Part shown: positions 1 to 9,524 of the stretch, piece after piece
Layout: every line of letters begins with the position of its first letter
Numbering within the stretch: the stretch's first letter is position 1
NCBI GenBank assembly: GCA_029265335.1
Contig: JAJUJN010000021.1
Span: forward strand, 1-13,185
Source: Alcaligenaceae bacterium
GTDB lineage: Bacteria > Pseudomonadota > Gammaproteobacteria > Burkholderiales > Burkholderiaceae_B
Length of the DNA stretch: 13,185 bases
Reading direction: 5' to 3'
Notes under the pieces: model-generated
What the model was told of the DNA's origin: nothing
The model's database searches: none
What the model saw: the letters and a program-made list of their open reading frames with translations, nothing else
Position numbers and translations under genes: made by a program

Positions 1-728
1 GCAAGAAAAAAGAGCTCGACGCCATGAACGAAGCCCGTTCAGGGTCGCTGCTCGATTTTCTTGAAGACTTCACCGAACGTTTCCCGCACTGCATCGACGA
101 GTACGAAACCCTGCTCACCGATAACCGAATCTGGAAGCAGCGGCTGGTGGATGTGGGTATTGTCGAACCGGAGCGCGCCAAGGCGCTTGGCTTCACCGGG
201 CCCATGCTGCGTGGCTCGGGGGTGGCCTGGGACTTGCGCAAGAACCAGCCCTATGAGGTGTACGACCGTATCGACTTCGACGTGCCGGTGGGGCGCAATG
301 GCGACTGTTACGACCGCTATCTGGTGCGCGTCGAAGAGATGCGTCAGAGCAATCGCATCATCCGGCAGTGCATCGATTGGCTGCGCAAGAACCCAGGGCC
401 GGTGATTGTCGACAACTACAAAGTGGCGCCGCCGCCGCGTGCCAAGATGAAGTCGAACATGGAAGAGCTGATTCACCATTTCAAGCTCTTCTCCGAGGGC
501 ATGCATGTGCCTGAGGGCGAGGCCTACTCCGCCATCGAACATCCCAAGGGCGAGTTCGGCATTTACCTTGTTTCCGACGGGGCCAACAAGCCCTACCGAC
601 TCAAAATTCGCGCACCGGGCTTCGTCCACCTGCAGGCGCTCGATGAAATGGCGCGCGGTCACATGATTGCCGATGCGGTCACACTCATCGGTACGCAGGA
701 CATCGTGTTTGGCGAGATCGATCGTTGA
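1..728 (+). CDS. nuoD: NADH-quinone oxidoreductase subunit D (49 kDa-type), 3' part
   Basis: This is the C-terminal portion, about 242 codons read from base 3, of the 49 kDa-type subunit that forms the quinone-binding cavity with NuoH and NuoB in the peripheral arm of complex I. The full family length is roughly 415 residues, so a bit over half is present. An ATG at 24 lies in frame but is internal: in-frame codons upstream (KKKELDA) continue the protein off the left edge. The C-terminal signature is clear, with RGHMIADAV followed by [13 protein letters not shown], which is the usual family ending. The quinone-headgroup His and Tyr known from other species lie in the N-terminal half outside the window and cannot be checked. 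The subunit is separate and not a NuoCD fusion as in E. coli, which fits a betaproteobacterium. It ends in TGA 24 bases before nuoE. Confidence 0.97.
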   Translation, partial: KKKELDAMNEARSGSLLDFLEDFTERFPHCIDEYETLLTDNRIWKQRLVDVGIVEPERAKALGFTGPMLRGSGVAWDLRKNQPYEVYDRIDFDVPVGRNGDCYDRYLVRVEEMRQSNRIIRQCIDWLRKNPGPVIVDNYKVAPPPRAKMKSNMEELIHHFKLFSEGMHVPEGEAYSAIEHPKGEFGIYLVSDGANKPYRLKIRAPGFVHLQALDEMARGHMIADAVTLIGTQDIVFGEIDR

Positions 729-751
729 GCACCGAATCATCAGGAATCGAT

Positions 752-1249
752 ATGACGCTGTTGTCTGAGCAAGCCTATCGCAAGATCGATCGGGAACTCA
801 CCAAGTTCCCGCCCGATCAGCGCCTGTCCGCCGCAATCGCGGCGCTTGCCATTGCCCAAGATGAAAAGGGCTGGATCTCTACCGAGGTCATCGACGACGT
901 GGCGCGCTACTTGCGTGTGCCTGCCATTGCCGTCCAGGAAGTGGCAACCTTCTACGACATGTTCGACACCGAGCCTGTGGGGCGCCACAAGATCACGGTG
1001 TGCACCAACTTGTCCTGTGCCTTGCGCGACGCCATGACGGTGGTCGAAACCATCAAGGAGCGCCTGGGCATAGATTTCAACGAAACCACGCCCGACGGCG
1101 CCTTCACGCTGAAAGAGGGCGAGTGCATGGGCTCCTGTGGCGACGCCCCGGTGCTGCTCGTCAACAACAAGCGCATGTGCGTCCAAATGAATGACGAGCG
1201 AATCAACGCATTGCTCGACGAGCTTCAGGCCGACGGAGGTGCTCAATGA
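752..1249 (+). CDS. nuoE: NADH-quinone oxidoreductase subunit E (24 kDa, [2Fe-2S] N1a)
   Basis: This is the thioredoxin-like [2Fe-2S] subunit of the NADH-dehydrogenase module, carrying cluster N1a next to the FMN of NuoF. With the ATG at 752 the protein has 165 residues. Residues 1-75 form the helical N-terminal domain ([16 protein letters not shown], then a [11 protein letters not shown] motif). The cluster ligands are Cys84 and Cys89 (CTNLSC) and Cys125 and Cys129 (CMGSC), the canonical C-x4-C...C-x3-C pattern. I chose ATG 752 over the in-frame TTG at 725 for two reasons: AGGA at 742-745 sits at good spacing, and family members usually begin just before the LLSEQAY segment. The stop overlaps the nuoF start as ATGA, so translation is probably coupled. 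Confidence 0.96.
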   Translation: MTLLSEQAYRKIDRELTKFPPDQRLSAAIAALAIAQDEKGWISTEVIDDVARYLRVPAIAVQEVATFYDMFDTEPVGRHKITVCTNLSCALRDAMTVVETIKERLGIDFNETTPDGAFTLKEGECMGSCGDAPVLLVNNKRMCVQMNDERINALLDELQADGGAQ

Positions 1250-2565
1250 GTCAAACCGAGCAACTGCTCAATCCCGGTCTGCACGATCTTCATATCCAGC
1301 CGCAGATCATGGCCGATCTCAACGGCAGCAACTGGCATCTGCAAGACTACGTGCAACGTGGTGGCTACGAAGCGCTGCGCAAGGTACTCACCGGCGGGAT
1401 GTCGCCCGACGACGTCATTGCCGAGCTCAAAACCTCGGCGCTGCGCGGTCGCGGCGGGGCGGGCTTCCCTACGGGGCTCAAGTGGAGCTTCATGCCGCGC
1501 GACTTCGACGGTCAGAAGTACCTGGTGTGCAACTCCGACGAAGGCGAGCCTGGCACTTTCAAAGACCGCGATATTCTGCGCTACAACCCGCATATCGTGA
1601 TCGAAGGCATGGCCATTGCGGCCTACGCCATGGGCATCACTGTGGGCTACAACTACATCCACGGCGAGATCTGGGAGGCCTACGAGCGTTTCGAAGAGGC
1701 GCTTGAAGAGGCGAGGGCGGCCGGCTTTCTGGGCGACAACATCTTGGGCTCCGGCTTCAACTTCCAGCTGCATGCCTTCCATGGTTGGGGGGCCTATATC
1801 TGCGGCGAAGAAACCGCTTTGCTCGAGTCGCTCGAAGGTAAAAAGGGGCAGCCGCGCTTCAAGCCGCCGTTCCCGGCCAGCTTCGGCCTGTACGGCAAGC
1901 CCACCACGGTCAACAACACCGAAACCTTCGCTGCGGTGCCCTGGATCATCCGTCATGGCGGCCAGGCCTTCCTCGATGTGGGTCTACCCAATAACGGGGG
2001 CACCAAACTGTTTTCGGTGTCGGGTGATGTCGAACGACCCGGCAACTTCGAAGTGCCGTTGGGCACGCCGTTCCCCAAATTGCTGGAGCTGGCGGGGGGT
2101 GTGCGTGCCGGCCGCAAGCTCAAAGCCGTGATTCCGGGTGGCTCGAGTGCGCCCGTGCTGCCGGCCGATCTCATGATGGGCTGCACGATGGATTTCGATT
2201 CCATCGCCAAAGCGGGCTCCATGCTGGGATCGGGCGCCGTGATTGTCATGGACGACTCGCGCTGCATGGTCAAGTCACTCATGCGTCTGTCGTACTTCTA
2301 TTTCGAAGAAAGCTGTGGTCAGTGCACACCCTGCCGCGAAGGCACGGGGTGGCTCTATCGCATGGTGCATCGTATCGAGCACGGCCAGGGTCGAGCCGAA
2401 GATCTCGAACTCCTCGACAACGTGGCCGAGAACATCATGGGGCGCACCATCTGCGCCCTGGGCGATGCGGCGGCCATGCCGGTGCGCAGCTTCGTCAAAC
2501 ATTTCCGCGACGAATTCGCGCACCACATCGAACACAAGCAGTGCGTGGTTCCGGAGTATCTGTAA
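1246..2565 (+). CDS. nuoF: NADH-quinone oxidoreductase subunit F (51 kDa, FMN and NADH binding)
   Basis: This is the catalytic entry point of complex I. It binds NADH and FMN and carries [4Fe-4S] cluster N3. The protein has 439 residues, a normal family length. The glycine-rich [13 protein letters not shown] motif lies at residues 68-80, and [13 protein letters not shown], part of the nucleotide/FMN pocket, at about 96-108. A second pocket stretch, [14 protein letters not shown], is at about 182-195. The N3 ligands are Cys357, Cys360 and Cys363 (SCGQCTPC) plus Cys403 in GRTICALGD. The start is well supported by GGAGGT at 1235-1240 and by the 4-base overlap with nuoE. The TAA stop is followed directly by the nuoG ATG with no spacer. 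Nothing is missing or unusual. Confidence 0.98.
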   Translation: MSQTEQLLNPGLHDLHIQPQIMADLNGSNWHLQDYVQRGGYEALRKVLTGGMSPDDVIAELKTSALRGRGGAGFPTGLKWSFMPRDFDGQKYLVCNSDEGEPGTFKDRDILRYNPHIVIEGMAIAAYAMGITVGYNYIHGEIWEAYERFEEALEEARAAGFLGDNILGSGFNFQLHAFHGWGAYICGEETALLESLEGKKGQPRFKPPFPASFGLYGKPTTVNNTETFAAVPWIIRHGGQAFLDVGLPNNGGTKLFSVSGDVERPGNFEVPLGTPFPKLLELAGGVRAGRKLKAVIPGGSSAPVLPADLMMGCTMDFDSIAKAGSMLGSGAVIVMDDSRCMVKSLMRLSYFYFEESCGQCTPCREGTGWLYRMVHRIEHGQGRAEDLELLDNVAENIMGRTICALGDAAAMPVRSFVKHFRDEFAHHIEHKQCVVPEYL

Positions 2566-4911
2566 ATGGTTGAACTTACCATCGACGGCAAGGCGGTTGA
2601 GGTTCCCGAGGGCAGCATGGTCATGCATGCGGCCGACGAACTCGGTATCTATATCCCGCACTTCTGCTATCACAAAAAATTGTCGATTGCCGCCAACTGC
2701 CGCATGTGTCTGGTGGAAGTCGAGAAAGCCCCCAAGGCGCTGCCTGCCTGTGCCACGCCGGTGAGCAACGGCATGGTCGTGCATACCAAGTCGCAGCGCG
2801 CTATCGACGCCCAGAAGAGCGTGATGGAATTCCTGCTGATCAACCACCCCCTCGATTGCCCCATCTGCGATCAGGGTGGTGAGTGTCAGTTGCAGGATCT
2901 CGCTGTGGGCTACGGCGCCTCGGGTTCGCGCTATCGCGAAGAAAAGCGTGTGGTTTTCCACAAGCAGATGGGTCCGCTGATCTCGGCCGAAGAAATGGAG
3001 CGCTGCATCCATTGCACCCGCTGTGTGCGCTTTGGCCAGGAGATCGGCGGCATCATGGAGCTCGGCATGGTGCATCGTGGCGAGCATTCCGAAATCACCA
3101 CTTTCGTGGGCCAGGCGGTCGAGTCGGAGCTGTCCGGCAATATGATCGACATCTGCCCGGTGGGTGCGCTCACGTCCAAACCCTTCCGCTATCAGGCCCG
3201 CACCTGGGAGCTGGCGCGCCGTCGATCGGTGAGCCCGCACGACAGCCTGGGCGCCAATCTGGTGGTGCAAGTCAAGAACGACACCGTGCTGCGTGTGGTT
3301 CCCTACGAGAACGAAGACGTCAACGAGTGCTGGATTTCCGACCGTGACCGTTTCTCCTACGAAGGGCTGCACAGCGAAGATCGCCTGAGCACACCGTTGA
3401 TCCGACAAGCCGACGGCAGCTGGCAGACCGCTACCTGGCCGGAGGCACTCAAGGCCGTGGCCGAAGGTCTGGGGCAGGTGCGCGAGAACTTTGGCGCCAC
3501 CCAGATTGGCGCGCTGGCTGCGCCCTGGTCTACCACCGAAGAATTCGCCTTGCTCGCGCGACTGATGCGCGCGCTCGGTTCCGACAACATCGACTTCCGT
3601 CTGCGGCACACCGACGCCAACTGGGATGCCGCTCGCACGGGTGCGCCCTGGCTGGGCATGGCGGTGGCCGACGTGGCCGAGCTCGATCGTGTGCTGTTGG
3701 TCGGCGCCTTCCCGCGGGCCGAGCAGCCCTTGCTCACTCAGCGCCTGCGTCAGGCTGCCAAGCAGGGCACTCAGGTGTTCGCCATCGACACCGCCGCCGA
3801 CGACCTTCTGCTGCCGCTGGCGGGTCGCCTCACTGTCACACCCACCGCGCTGGCACAAACCTTGGCGGAGGTGCTGGTGGCGCTGGGTGGCGCTGCCGAC
3901 GCCGGCTTGCCCGAGAGTCTCGCCAATGTCGAGCCCAGCGATGCCGCGCGCGAAATGGCGGCCAGTCTGGCTTCGGGCGAGCGCGTGGCCATCTGGTTGG
4001 GGGCCCAGGCCCAGAATTCGCCGCAGGCCACGGTGTTGGCGGCGCTCGGGCAGCAAATCGCCGCGCGCTGTGGCGGCACCCTGGGCTTCTGGCCCGAAGG
4101 TGGCAACGCCGTGGGCGGCTATGTAGCCCGCGCCGTGCCCGAGCGTGGCGGCAAGAACGCCCAGGCCATGCTGGCCAATCCGCTCAAGGCCTATGTGGTG
4201 CTGCACGCCGAGCCTGCCCTCGACGCCGACAATGGTGCCGCCGCGTTGGCGGCACTGCAGGCCGCGCAGTTCAACGTTGCCCTGGTGCCTTACCGTTCTG
4301 CGGCGGAGTCGTGGGCGCACGTTATTCTGCCGGTGGGGCCGTTCACGGAAACCTCCGGTACCTTCGTGAACCTGGCTGGTGTGGCGCAAAGCTTCAAGGG
4401 CGTGGCGCCCAGCAAGGGTGAGAGCCGCCCGGCCTGGAAAGTGTTGCGAGTGTTGGGCAATGTGCTGCACCTCGAAGGCTTCGACGAAGAAACCTCTGAA
4501 GCCGTGCGCGACGCGGTATTGGGAACTCTTGGCGAACGCCTCAACAACCAGGTGTCGGTGGCGCTCGACGAGTTGCCACAGGTCGCGGAGTTCAGTGGTC
4601 ACACCCTGGAGCGGGTGGCCGATGTGCCCATCTATTTCTCCGATCCCATCGTGCGGCGGGCCGAATCGTTGCAGGCCATGCCGGTTTCGCGGGTTCCGCG
4701 CGCCCGGATCAACGCCGCCACGGCCTCGCGCCTGGGGCTTGAGGCCGGGCGTCGGGTGAAACTGTCTCACACCGATGCCGATGGCCATGCCGAACTCGAG
4801 CTCGAGCTCGACGTCACGGTGCCCGATGGCGCCATTCGTGTGGCTGCTGCCCATCCCGCCACCCTGGCATTGGGCAGCGCTTTCGATGTCCTCACCGTGG
4901 AGCAGCTGTGA
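2566..4911 (+). CDS. nuoG: NADH-quinone oxidoreductase subunit G (75 kDa, Fe-S clusters N1b, N4, N5)
   Basis: This is the large Fe-S subunit that passes electrons from NuoF to NuoI; it has 781 residues. The N-terminal [2Fe-2S] ferredoxin domain has N1b ligands Cys34, Cys45, Cys48 and Cys62. The N5 site has His94, Cys98, Cys101 and Cys107. The N4 site has Cys147, Cys150, Cys153 and Cys197. A molybdopterin-oxidoreductase-like domain follows from about residue 215 and is not expected to hold molybdenum in complex I. The four Cys that bind the extra N7 cluster in E. coli-type NuoG appear replaced (Ser223, Asp226, Ala230, Ser258), so this is the N7-less, mitochondrial-like type. The C-terminal third is Ala/Leu-rich and less conserved. 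The gene starts immediately after the nuoF stop, and its TGA overlaps the nuoH ATG. Confidence 0.97.
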   Translation: MVELTIDGKAVEVPEGSMVMHAADELGIYIPHFCYHKKLSIAANCRMCLVEVEKAPKALPACATPVSNGMVVHTKSQRAIDAQKSVMEFLLINHPLDCPICDQGGECQLQDLAVGYGASGSRYREEKRVVFHKQMGPLISAEEMERCIHCTRCVRFGQEIGGIMELGMVHRGEHSEITTFVGQAVESELSGNMIDICPVGALTSKPFRYQARTWELARRRSVSPHDSLGANLVVQVKNDTVLRVVPYENEDVNECWISDRDRFSYEGLHSEDRLSTPLIRQADGSWQTATWPEALKAVAEGLGQVRENFGATQIGALAAPWSTTEEFALLARLMRALGSDNIDFRLRHTDANWDAARTGAPWLGMAVADVAELDRVLLVGAFPRAEQPLLTQRLRQAAKQGTQVFAIDTAADDLLLPLAGRLTVTPTALAQTLAEVLVALGGAADAGLPESLANVEPSDAAREMAASLASGERVAIWLGAQAQNSPQATVLAALGQQIAARCGGTLGFWPEGGNAVGGYVARAVPERGGKNAQAMLANPLKAYVVLHAEPALDADNGAAALAALQAAQFNVALVPYRSAAESWAHVILPVGPFTETSGTFVNLAGVAQSFKGVAPSKGESRPAWKVLRVLGNVLHLEGFDEETSEAVRDAVLGTLGERLNNQVSVALDELPQVAEFSGHTLERVADVPIYFSDPIVRRAESLQAMPVSRVPRARINAATASRLGLEAGRRVKLSHTDADGHAELELELDVTVPDGAIRVAAAHPATLALGSAFDVLTVEQL

Positions 4912-5981
4912 TGCTTGACACGTTTCAGCAATGGGGTGAGTCGCTGCTGGGTCCGTATGTGTGGCCGGTGGTGTGGATTTTGCTCGGCATCATCTGCATT
5001 CTGGTGCCGCTCATCCTGTCGGTGGCTTACCTCACCTACTGGGAGCGCAAGCTGATCGGCGCCATGCATCAGCGCAAAGGACCCAACCGTGTGGGTCCCT
5101 TCGGTCTCTTGCAGGCTTTTGCCGACGTGCTCAAGCTGCTGCTCAAGGAAGTCATCCGGCCCTCACAGGCCAACCCCGTGCTCTACGTGGTGGCGCCCAT
5201 GGTGGTGCTGATGCCTGCCTTTGCCGCCTGGGCGGTAATTCCGTTCGGCCCCGATCTGGTGTTGGCCAACGTCAACGCCGGTCTGCTCTACATACTCGCG
5301 ATCACTTCGGTAGGTGTGTATGGCGTGATCGTGGCAGGTTGGGCTTCCAACTCCAAGTATGCGTTTTTGGGCGCCATGCGGGCCTCGGCCCAGATGCTCT
5401 CCTACGAGCTGGCCATCGGTTTTGTGCTGGTGGCGGTGTTGCTGGTGTCGGGTAGCCTCAATCTGAGCGAGATCGTGCACGTGCAGTTGCGCGGCACCTT
5501 CGCCGACATCGGGCTCAACTTCCTGTCCTGGAACTGGCTGCCGCTGCTGCCGCTGTTCGTGATCTATGTGATTTCCGCGGTTGCCGAAACCAACCGTCAC
5601 CCCTTCGACGTGGTCGAGGGTGAATCCGAGATCGTGGCCGGGCATATGGTGGAATACTCAGGCATGGGCTTTGCGCTCTTCTTCCTGGCCGAGTACGCCA
5701 ACATGATCCTGTTGTCGGCGCTGGCGTCCGTCATGTTTCTGGGCGGTTGGGATTCTCCCCTTGGGTTCGCACCGTTCACCTGGATACCAGGCTGGTTCTG
5801 GCTTTTCCTCAAAACGCTGTTCGTGGTGTCGCTCTTCATCTGGTTCCGCGCGTCGTTCCCACGTTATCGCTACGACCAGATCATGCGTCTGGGCTGGAAG
5901 ATCTTCATTCCGCTCACGCTGGTCTGGCTGATCGTACTGGCCATCTGGATGCAGACCCCGTTCAACATCTGGACGCATTGA
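4911..5981 (+). CDS. nuoH: NADH-quinone oxidoreductase subunit H (ND1-type membrane subunit)
   Basis: This is the ND1 homologue. It anchors the peripheral arm and forms the membrane end of the quinone tunnel. With ATG 4911 it has 356 residues; a GTG directly before it (4908) is an alternative start that would add one residue. There are about eight hydrophobic membrane segments, for example near residues 15-40, 92-112, 124-144, 165-182, 208-225, 253-278, 295-312 and 330-347. Conserved loops are intact: YLTYWERK at about 40-47, [13 protein letters not shown] at 56-68, [15 protein letters not shown] at 226-240 and YSGMGFA at 249-255. The acidic EGESE loop is the conserved link between quinone reduction and the proton channel. 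The start overlaps the nuoG stop as TGATG. Confidence 0.97.
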   Translation: MLDTFQQWGESLLGPYVWPVVWILLGIICILVPLILSVAYLTYWERKLIGAMHQRKGPNRVGPFGLLQAFADVLKLLLKEVIRPSQANPVLYVVAPMVVLMPAFAAWAVIPFGPDLVLANVNAGLLYILAITSVGVYGVIVAGWASNSKYAFLGAMRASAQMLSYELAIGFVLVAVLLVSGSLNLSEIVHVQLRGTFADIGLNFLSWNWLPLLPLFVIYVISAVAETNRHPFDVVEGESEIVAGHMVEYSGMGFALFFLAEYANMILLSALASVMFLGGWDSPLGFAPFTWIPGWFWLFLKTLFVVSLFIWFRASFPRYRYDQIMRLGWKIFIPLTLVWLIVLAIWMQTPFNIWTH

Positions 5982-6015
5982 GCGCTCGCGCCCAATGCCA
6001 ACGCAGGAAATCAAC

Positions 6016-6507
6016 ATGTCTACAGCCATCAAGGATTTTCTCGGTAGTTTGATGCTGACCGAGCTGCTCAAAGGAATGCGCCTTACCGGCAAATATCTTT
6101 TTGCGCGCAAGGTCACCCAGCATTACCCGGAAGAAAAAACCCCGGCTTCACCGCGCTTCCGCGGCTTGCATGCCTTGCGCCGCTATCCCAACGGCGAAGA
6201 ACGCTGCATCGCTTGCAAGCTGTGCGAAGTAGTGTGCCCGGCCGTGGCGATCACGATCGAATCCCACGAGCGCGAAGACGGTACGCGTCGCACCACGCGC
6301 TACGACATCGATCTCACCAAGTGCATCTTCTGTGGTCTGTGCGAAGAAAGCTGTCCGGTGGATTCCATCGTTGAAACCCACATTCATGAGTACCACGGCG
6401 AGAAACGTGGCGATCTCTATTTCACCAAAGAAATGCTGTTGGCGGTGGGTGATCGTTACGAAGAGGACATCGCCCGCAACCGCGCCCAAGATGCCCGTTA
6501 CCGCTGA
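6016..6507 (+). CDS. nuoI: NADH-quinone oxidoreductase subunit I (23 kDa, two [4Fe-4S] clusters)
   Basis: This is a ferredoxin-type subunit that relays electrons through clusters N6a and N6b towards NuoB and quinone. With ATG 6016 it has 163 residues. The two 4Fe-4S motifs are [12 protein letters not shown] (Cys64, 67, 70, 74) and [12 protein letters not shown] (Cys103, 106, 109, 113). By family knowledge the last Cys of each motif binds the other cluster. The N-terminal stretch [19 protein letters not shown] forms the amphipathic helix that lies on the membrane. ATG 6016 is preferred to the in-frame ATG at 5995 because CAGGAAA (6004-6010) gives a Shine-Dalgarno at good spacing and because family members begin close to AIKDF. 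A 34-base gap separates it from nuoH. Confidence 0.96.
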   Translation: MSTAIKDFLGSLMLTELLKGMRLTGKYLFARKVTQHYPEEKTPASPRFRGLHALRRYPNGEERCIACKLCEVVCPAVAITIESHEREDGTRRTTRYDIDLTKCIFCGLCEESCPVDSIVETHIHEYHGEKRGDLYFTKEMLLAVGDRYEEDIARNRAQDARYR

Positions 6508-6519
6508 GCCGCTCACACT

Positions 6520-7167
6520 ATGATCGTCACCACACTCCTGTTCTATCTGTTTGCGGCGGTACTCATCATCGCTGCCTTCCGCACGGTTACGTCGCGCAAC
6601 CCGGTCACCGCCGCCATGCATCTGGTGCTGTCGTTCTTCACGGCCTCGATGCTCTGGATACTGATACACACCGAGTTCCTGGGGCTCCTCCTGGTGCTGG
6701 TGTATGTGGGCGCGGTGATGGTGCTCTTCCTGTTCGTGGTCATGATGGTCGACGTGAACGTCGAACAGATGGCCGCAGGCGTGCGCACCTATCTGCCGCT
6801 GGGGCTGGTCATCGCCGCCATCATGGTTGCCGAGATGGCATTCGTGCTGATCCATACCTGGTGGGATCCGTCACGTCCGCTGCCGCAACCGCCGGCCGAC
6901 TTCAACAGCACTCGCGCCATTGGCGAAACCATGTATACCGATTACGTCTTCGCGGTGCAGATCAGTGCGGTGCTGTTGCTGGTGGGCATGGTGGCGGCGA
7001 TCTCTCTCGCCTTGCGTCGCCGCACCGACGTCAAGCGCACCATTCCGTCGGAGCAGCTGCGCGCACAGCCCAGCGATCGTCTGCGTCTCATCCAGATGCC
7101 GGCCCGTACGGATCGTCGCGTTGACCGCAGTAGCCAAGGCCACGACGCCTCCGGAGATTCCCAATGA
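6520..7167 (+). CDS. nuoJ: NADH-quinone oxidoreductase subunit J (ND6-type membrane subunit)
   Basis: This is the ND6 homologue in the membrane arm, next to NuoH, K and A; its third helix is part of the coupling path. It has 215 residues with five hydrophobic segments in about the first 170 residues. The motif [24 protein letters not shown], identified by its segment at about residues 53-75, is the conserved helix-3 region. The last ~45 residues (from RRRTDVKRT) are charged and hydrophilic and look like a soluble tail. A tail of this kind is common in the family, and its sequence varies. No clear Shine-Dalgarno precedes the ATG, so translation may be coupled to nuoI, 12 bases upstream. The TGA overlaps the nuoK ATG as ATGA. 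Confidence 0.95.
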   Translation: MIVTTLLFYLFAAVLIIAAFRTVTSRNPVTAAMHLVLSFFTASMLWILIHTEFLGLLLVLVYVGAVMVLFLFVVMMVDVNVEQMAAGVRTYLPLGLVIAAIMVAEMAFVLIHTWWDPSRPLPQPPADFNSTRAIGETMYTDYVFAVQISAVLLLVGMVAAISLALRRRTDVKRTIPSEQLRAQPSDRLRLIQMPARTDRRVDRSSQGHDASGDSQ

Positions 7168-7472
7168 CACTCACACTTGCTCATTATCTGGTGCTGGGCG
7201 CCATTCTGTTCGCCCTGGGGGTGTTCGGCATTTTCTGGAACCGCCGCAACCTCATCATTCTGTTGATGTGCAGCGAGCTGGTATTGCTGGCCGTGAATAT
7301 GAACTTCGTGGCGTTCTCGGCCTGGAGTGGCGACATCCACGGTCAGGTCTTCGTCTTCTTCATCCTCACGGTGGCAGCGGCCGAAGCGGCTATTGGTCTG
7401 GCAATTCTGGTGCTGTTGTTCCGCAGCATCGACACCATCAACGTTGACGAACTCGACCAGCTCAAGGGCTGA
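7164..7472 (+). CDS. nuoK: NADH-quinone oxidoreductase subunit K (ND4L-type membrane subunit)
   Basis: This is the small ND4L homologue that lies between NuoJ/A and NuoN in the membrane arm and contributes to the proton channel there. It has 102 residues, the normal length, with three membrane helices at about residues 5-25, 29-52 and 61-86. The two conserved intramembrane glutamates are present: Glu38 in [11 protein letters not shown] and Glu74 in [10 protein letters not shown], matching the functionally important pair at positions 36 and 72 in E. coli. GGAG at 7152-7155 serves as the ribosome-binding site, and the start overlaps the nuoJ stop by four bases. Confidence 0.97.
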   Translation: MTLTLAHYLVLGAILFALGVFGIFWNRRNLIILLMCSELVLLAVNMNFVAFSAWSGDIHGQVFVFFILTVAAAEAAIGLAILVLLFRSIDTINVDELDQLKG

Positions 7473-7490
7473 CGGGCGGACACGAAACAT

Positions 7491-9506
7491 ATGAATACTG
7501 GCGTCCCCTCTCTCTATCTTCTGATCGCGTTCGCGCCACTCGTGAGCGCACTGGTGGCTGGCCTGCTGGGCACTCAGTTTCTGCTGGGTCGGGCGGTGTT
7601 GGGTCGACGTGCGTCGCACACCATCACCATCGCTGGCGTGCTGCTGTCCACCCTTGGTTCCTTCGTGGTGTTCGCGCAGGCGCTTGGCGGCACGACATTC
7701 GAAGGCACGGTATACACCTGGTCGCTGGTGGGCAACATCCAGATCGAGATCGGCTTTCTGATCGACACGCTCACCGCCTTGATGATGGTGGTGGTGACCT
7801 CCGTGTCGTTGATGGTGCACATCTACACCATCGGCTACATGGCCGACGATCCAGGCTATCAGCGCTTCTTCTCGTATATCTCGCTGTTCACCTTCTCGAT
7901 GCTGATGCTGGTGATGGCGAACAATATGCTGCAGCTGTTCTTCGGTTGGGAAGCCGTAGGCCTGGTGTCGTACCTGCTGATTGGTTTCTGGTACAAGCGT
8001 CCCACTGCCGTGTTTGCCAACCTCAAGGCCTTCCTGGTGAACCGGGTGGGCGACTTCGGCTTCATTCTGGGTATCGGCCTGCTCTTTGCCTACACGGGTT
8101 CGCTGAACTACGGTGAAGTGTTCGGCCAGGCAGAAGCGCTGTCGCAGTTGACACTGCCGGGTACCGACTGGGCTCTGCTCACCGTGGCATGTATCGCACT
8201 GTTCGTGGGGGCCGCGGGCAAGTCGGCGCAGGTACCGTTGCACGCCTGGTTGCCTGATTCCATGGAAGGCCCCACGCCTATTTCTGCCCTCATTCACGCG
8301 GCCACCATGGTCACGGCGGGCATCTTCATGGTGGCGCGCTTTTCGCCGGTGTTCGAATACTCGAATACGGCGCTGTCACTGATGATCGTGGTGGGCGCCA
8401 TCGGCGCGCTCTTCCTGGGCATTCTGGGCATCATCCAATACGACATCAAACGCGTGATCGCCTATTCCACGCTTTCGCAGTTGGGTTACATGACCGTGGC
8501 CCTGGGCGCCTCGGCCTATTCGGTGGCGATCTTCCACCTCATGACCCATGCCTTCTTCAAGGCCCTGTTGTTCCTGGGCGCCGGCTCGGTGATCATCGCG
8601 CTGCACCACGACCAGGACATCCGCAATATGGGAGGCCTGCGGCGCTACATGCCCATCACCTGGATCACTTTCCTGATCGGCACGCTGGCGCTGGTGGGCA
8701 CACCTTTCTTCTCGGGCTACTACTCGAAGGAGCACATCATCGAAGCGGCCCACGCCGCCAACGTGTGGGGCGCCAGCTTTGGCTATTACGCCACCTTGAT
8801 TGGCGTGCTGGTCACGGCGCTGTATTCGTTCCGCGTGTATTTCCTCGTGTTTCATGGCAAGGAACGATTCAACAGCGAAGCGGGCGAGTCCACCGCCACC
8901 GACGCGGCACAGCACGGCGCCCATCACAGCAGCCGGCCCAAGGAGTCGCCCTGGGTGGTTACCTTGCCGCTGGTGCTGCTGGCGATCCCGTCGGTCATCA
9001 TCGGCGCGATCGCAGTGGAGCCCATGCTGTTCGGTCCCTTCTTTGCTGGCGTGATCGAAGTGTTCCCCAGTCACCCTGCCATGGCTACCCTGGCCGGCAG
9101 CTTCGAAGGTTGGTTGCCTTACGGCATTCACGCCATTCTCACCGTGCCGTTCTGGCTGGTGGTGCTCGGCTTCGTCATAGCCTGGTACACCTGCCTGCAC
9201 CGACCCCAGAGTGGCGCCGCCATACGGCGCAATCTCGGTGGCCTGCTCAACATTCTCGAGAACAAGTACTACGTCGACTGGTTCTACGAGAACGTGATGG
9301 CTCGTGGCGCGCGTGCGTTGGGCCGTGGCCTGTGGCGCGGCGGCGACGGGGCCTTCATCGACGGCCTGGTGGTCAACGGCAGTGCACGCGTGGTGGGATG
9401 GGTGGCCGGAGTGTCACGCCATCTGCAGTCTGGCTACATCTACCACTACGCCTTTGCCATGATCGTCGGCATTCTGGCGCTCCTAACCCTCTTTGTACTG
9501 ATTTAA
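7491..9506 (+). CDS. nuoL: NADH-quinone oxidoreductase subunit L (ND5-type antiporter-like subunit)
   Basis: This is the distal proton-pumping subunit, homologous to Mrp antiporter subunits. It has 671 residues. Charged residues of the proton path are visible: Glu154 in LFFGWEAVGLVSY, Lys244 in VGAAGKSAQVPLH, Lys357 in HAFFKALLFLG and Lys413 in GYYSKEH. The core antiporter signature HAWLPDSMEGPTPISALIHA is at about 251-270. A hydrophilic His-rich loop (about residues 466-485) precedes the C-terminal part. That part should contain the long lateral helix that runs along NuoM and NuoN (about 560-620), followed by a final membrane helix. The start ATG at 7491 has only a weak purine-rich lead (GGGCGGA). 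An 18-base gap separates it from nuoK. Confidence 0.97.
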   Translation: MNTGVPSLYLLIAFAPLVSALVAGLLGTQFLLGRAVLGRRASHTITIAGVLLSTLGSFVVFAQALGGTTFEGTVYTWSLVGNIQIEIGFLIDTLTALMMVVVTSVSLMVHIYTIGYMADDPGYQRFFSYISLFTFSMLMLVMANNMLQLFFGWEAVGLVSYLLIGFWYKRPTAVFANLKAFLVNRVGDFGFILGIGLLFAYTGSLNYGEVFGQAEALSQLTLPGTDWALLTVACIALFVGAAGKSAQVPLHAWLPDSMEGPTPISALIHAATMVTAGIFMVARFSPVFEYSNTALSLMIVVGAIGALFLGILGIIQYDIKRVIAYSTLSQLGYMTVALGASAYSVAIFHLMTHAFFKALLFLGAGSVIIALHHDQDIRNMGGLRRYMPITWITFLIGTLALVGTPFFSGYYSKEHIIEAAHAANVWGASFGYYATLIGVLVTALYSFRVYFLVFHGKERFNSEAGESTATDAAQHGAHHSSRPKESPWVVTLPLVLLAIPSVIIGAIAVEPMLFGPFFAGVIEVFPSHPAMATLAGSFEGWLPYGIHAILTVPFWLVVLGFVIAWYTCLHRPQSGAAIRRNLGGLLNILENKYYVDWFYENVMARGARALGRGLWRGGDGAFIDGLVVNGSARVVGWVAGVSRHLQSGYIYHYAFAMIVGILALLTLFVLI

Positions 9507-9524
9507 TCGACGATGGCAGGCGAC

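Noticed and set aside
2275..4854. An 859-codon open reading frame on the minus strand opposite nuoG, and the same kind of long antisense frames at 9483-10964 and 6942-8297
   Set aside because: The opposite strand encodes well-conserved complex I subunits with all cofactor ligands. The antisense translations are His/Arg/Gln-rich with no recognisable domain, as expected from codon-biased GC-rich genes read backwards.
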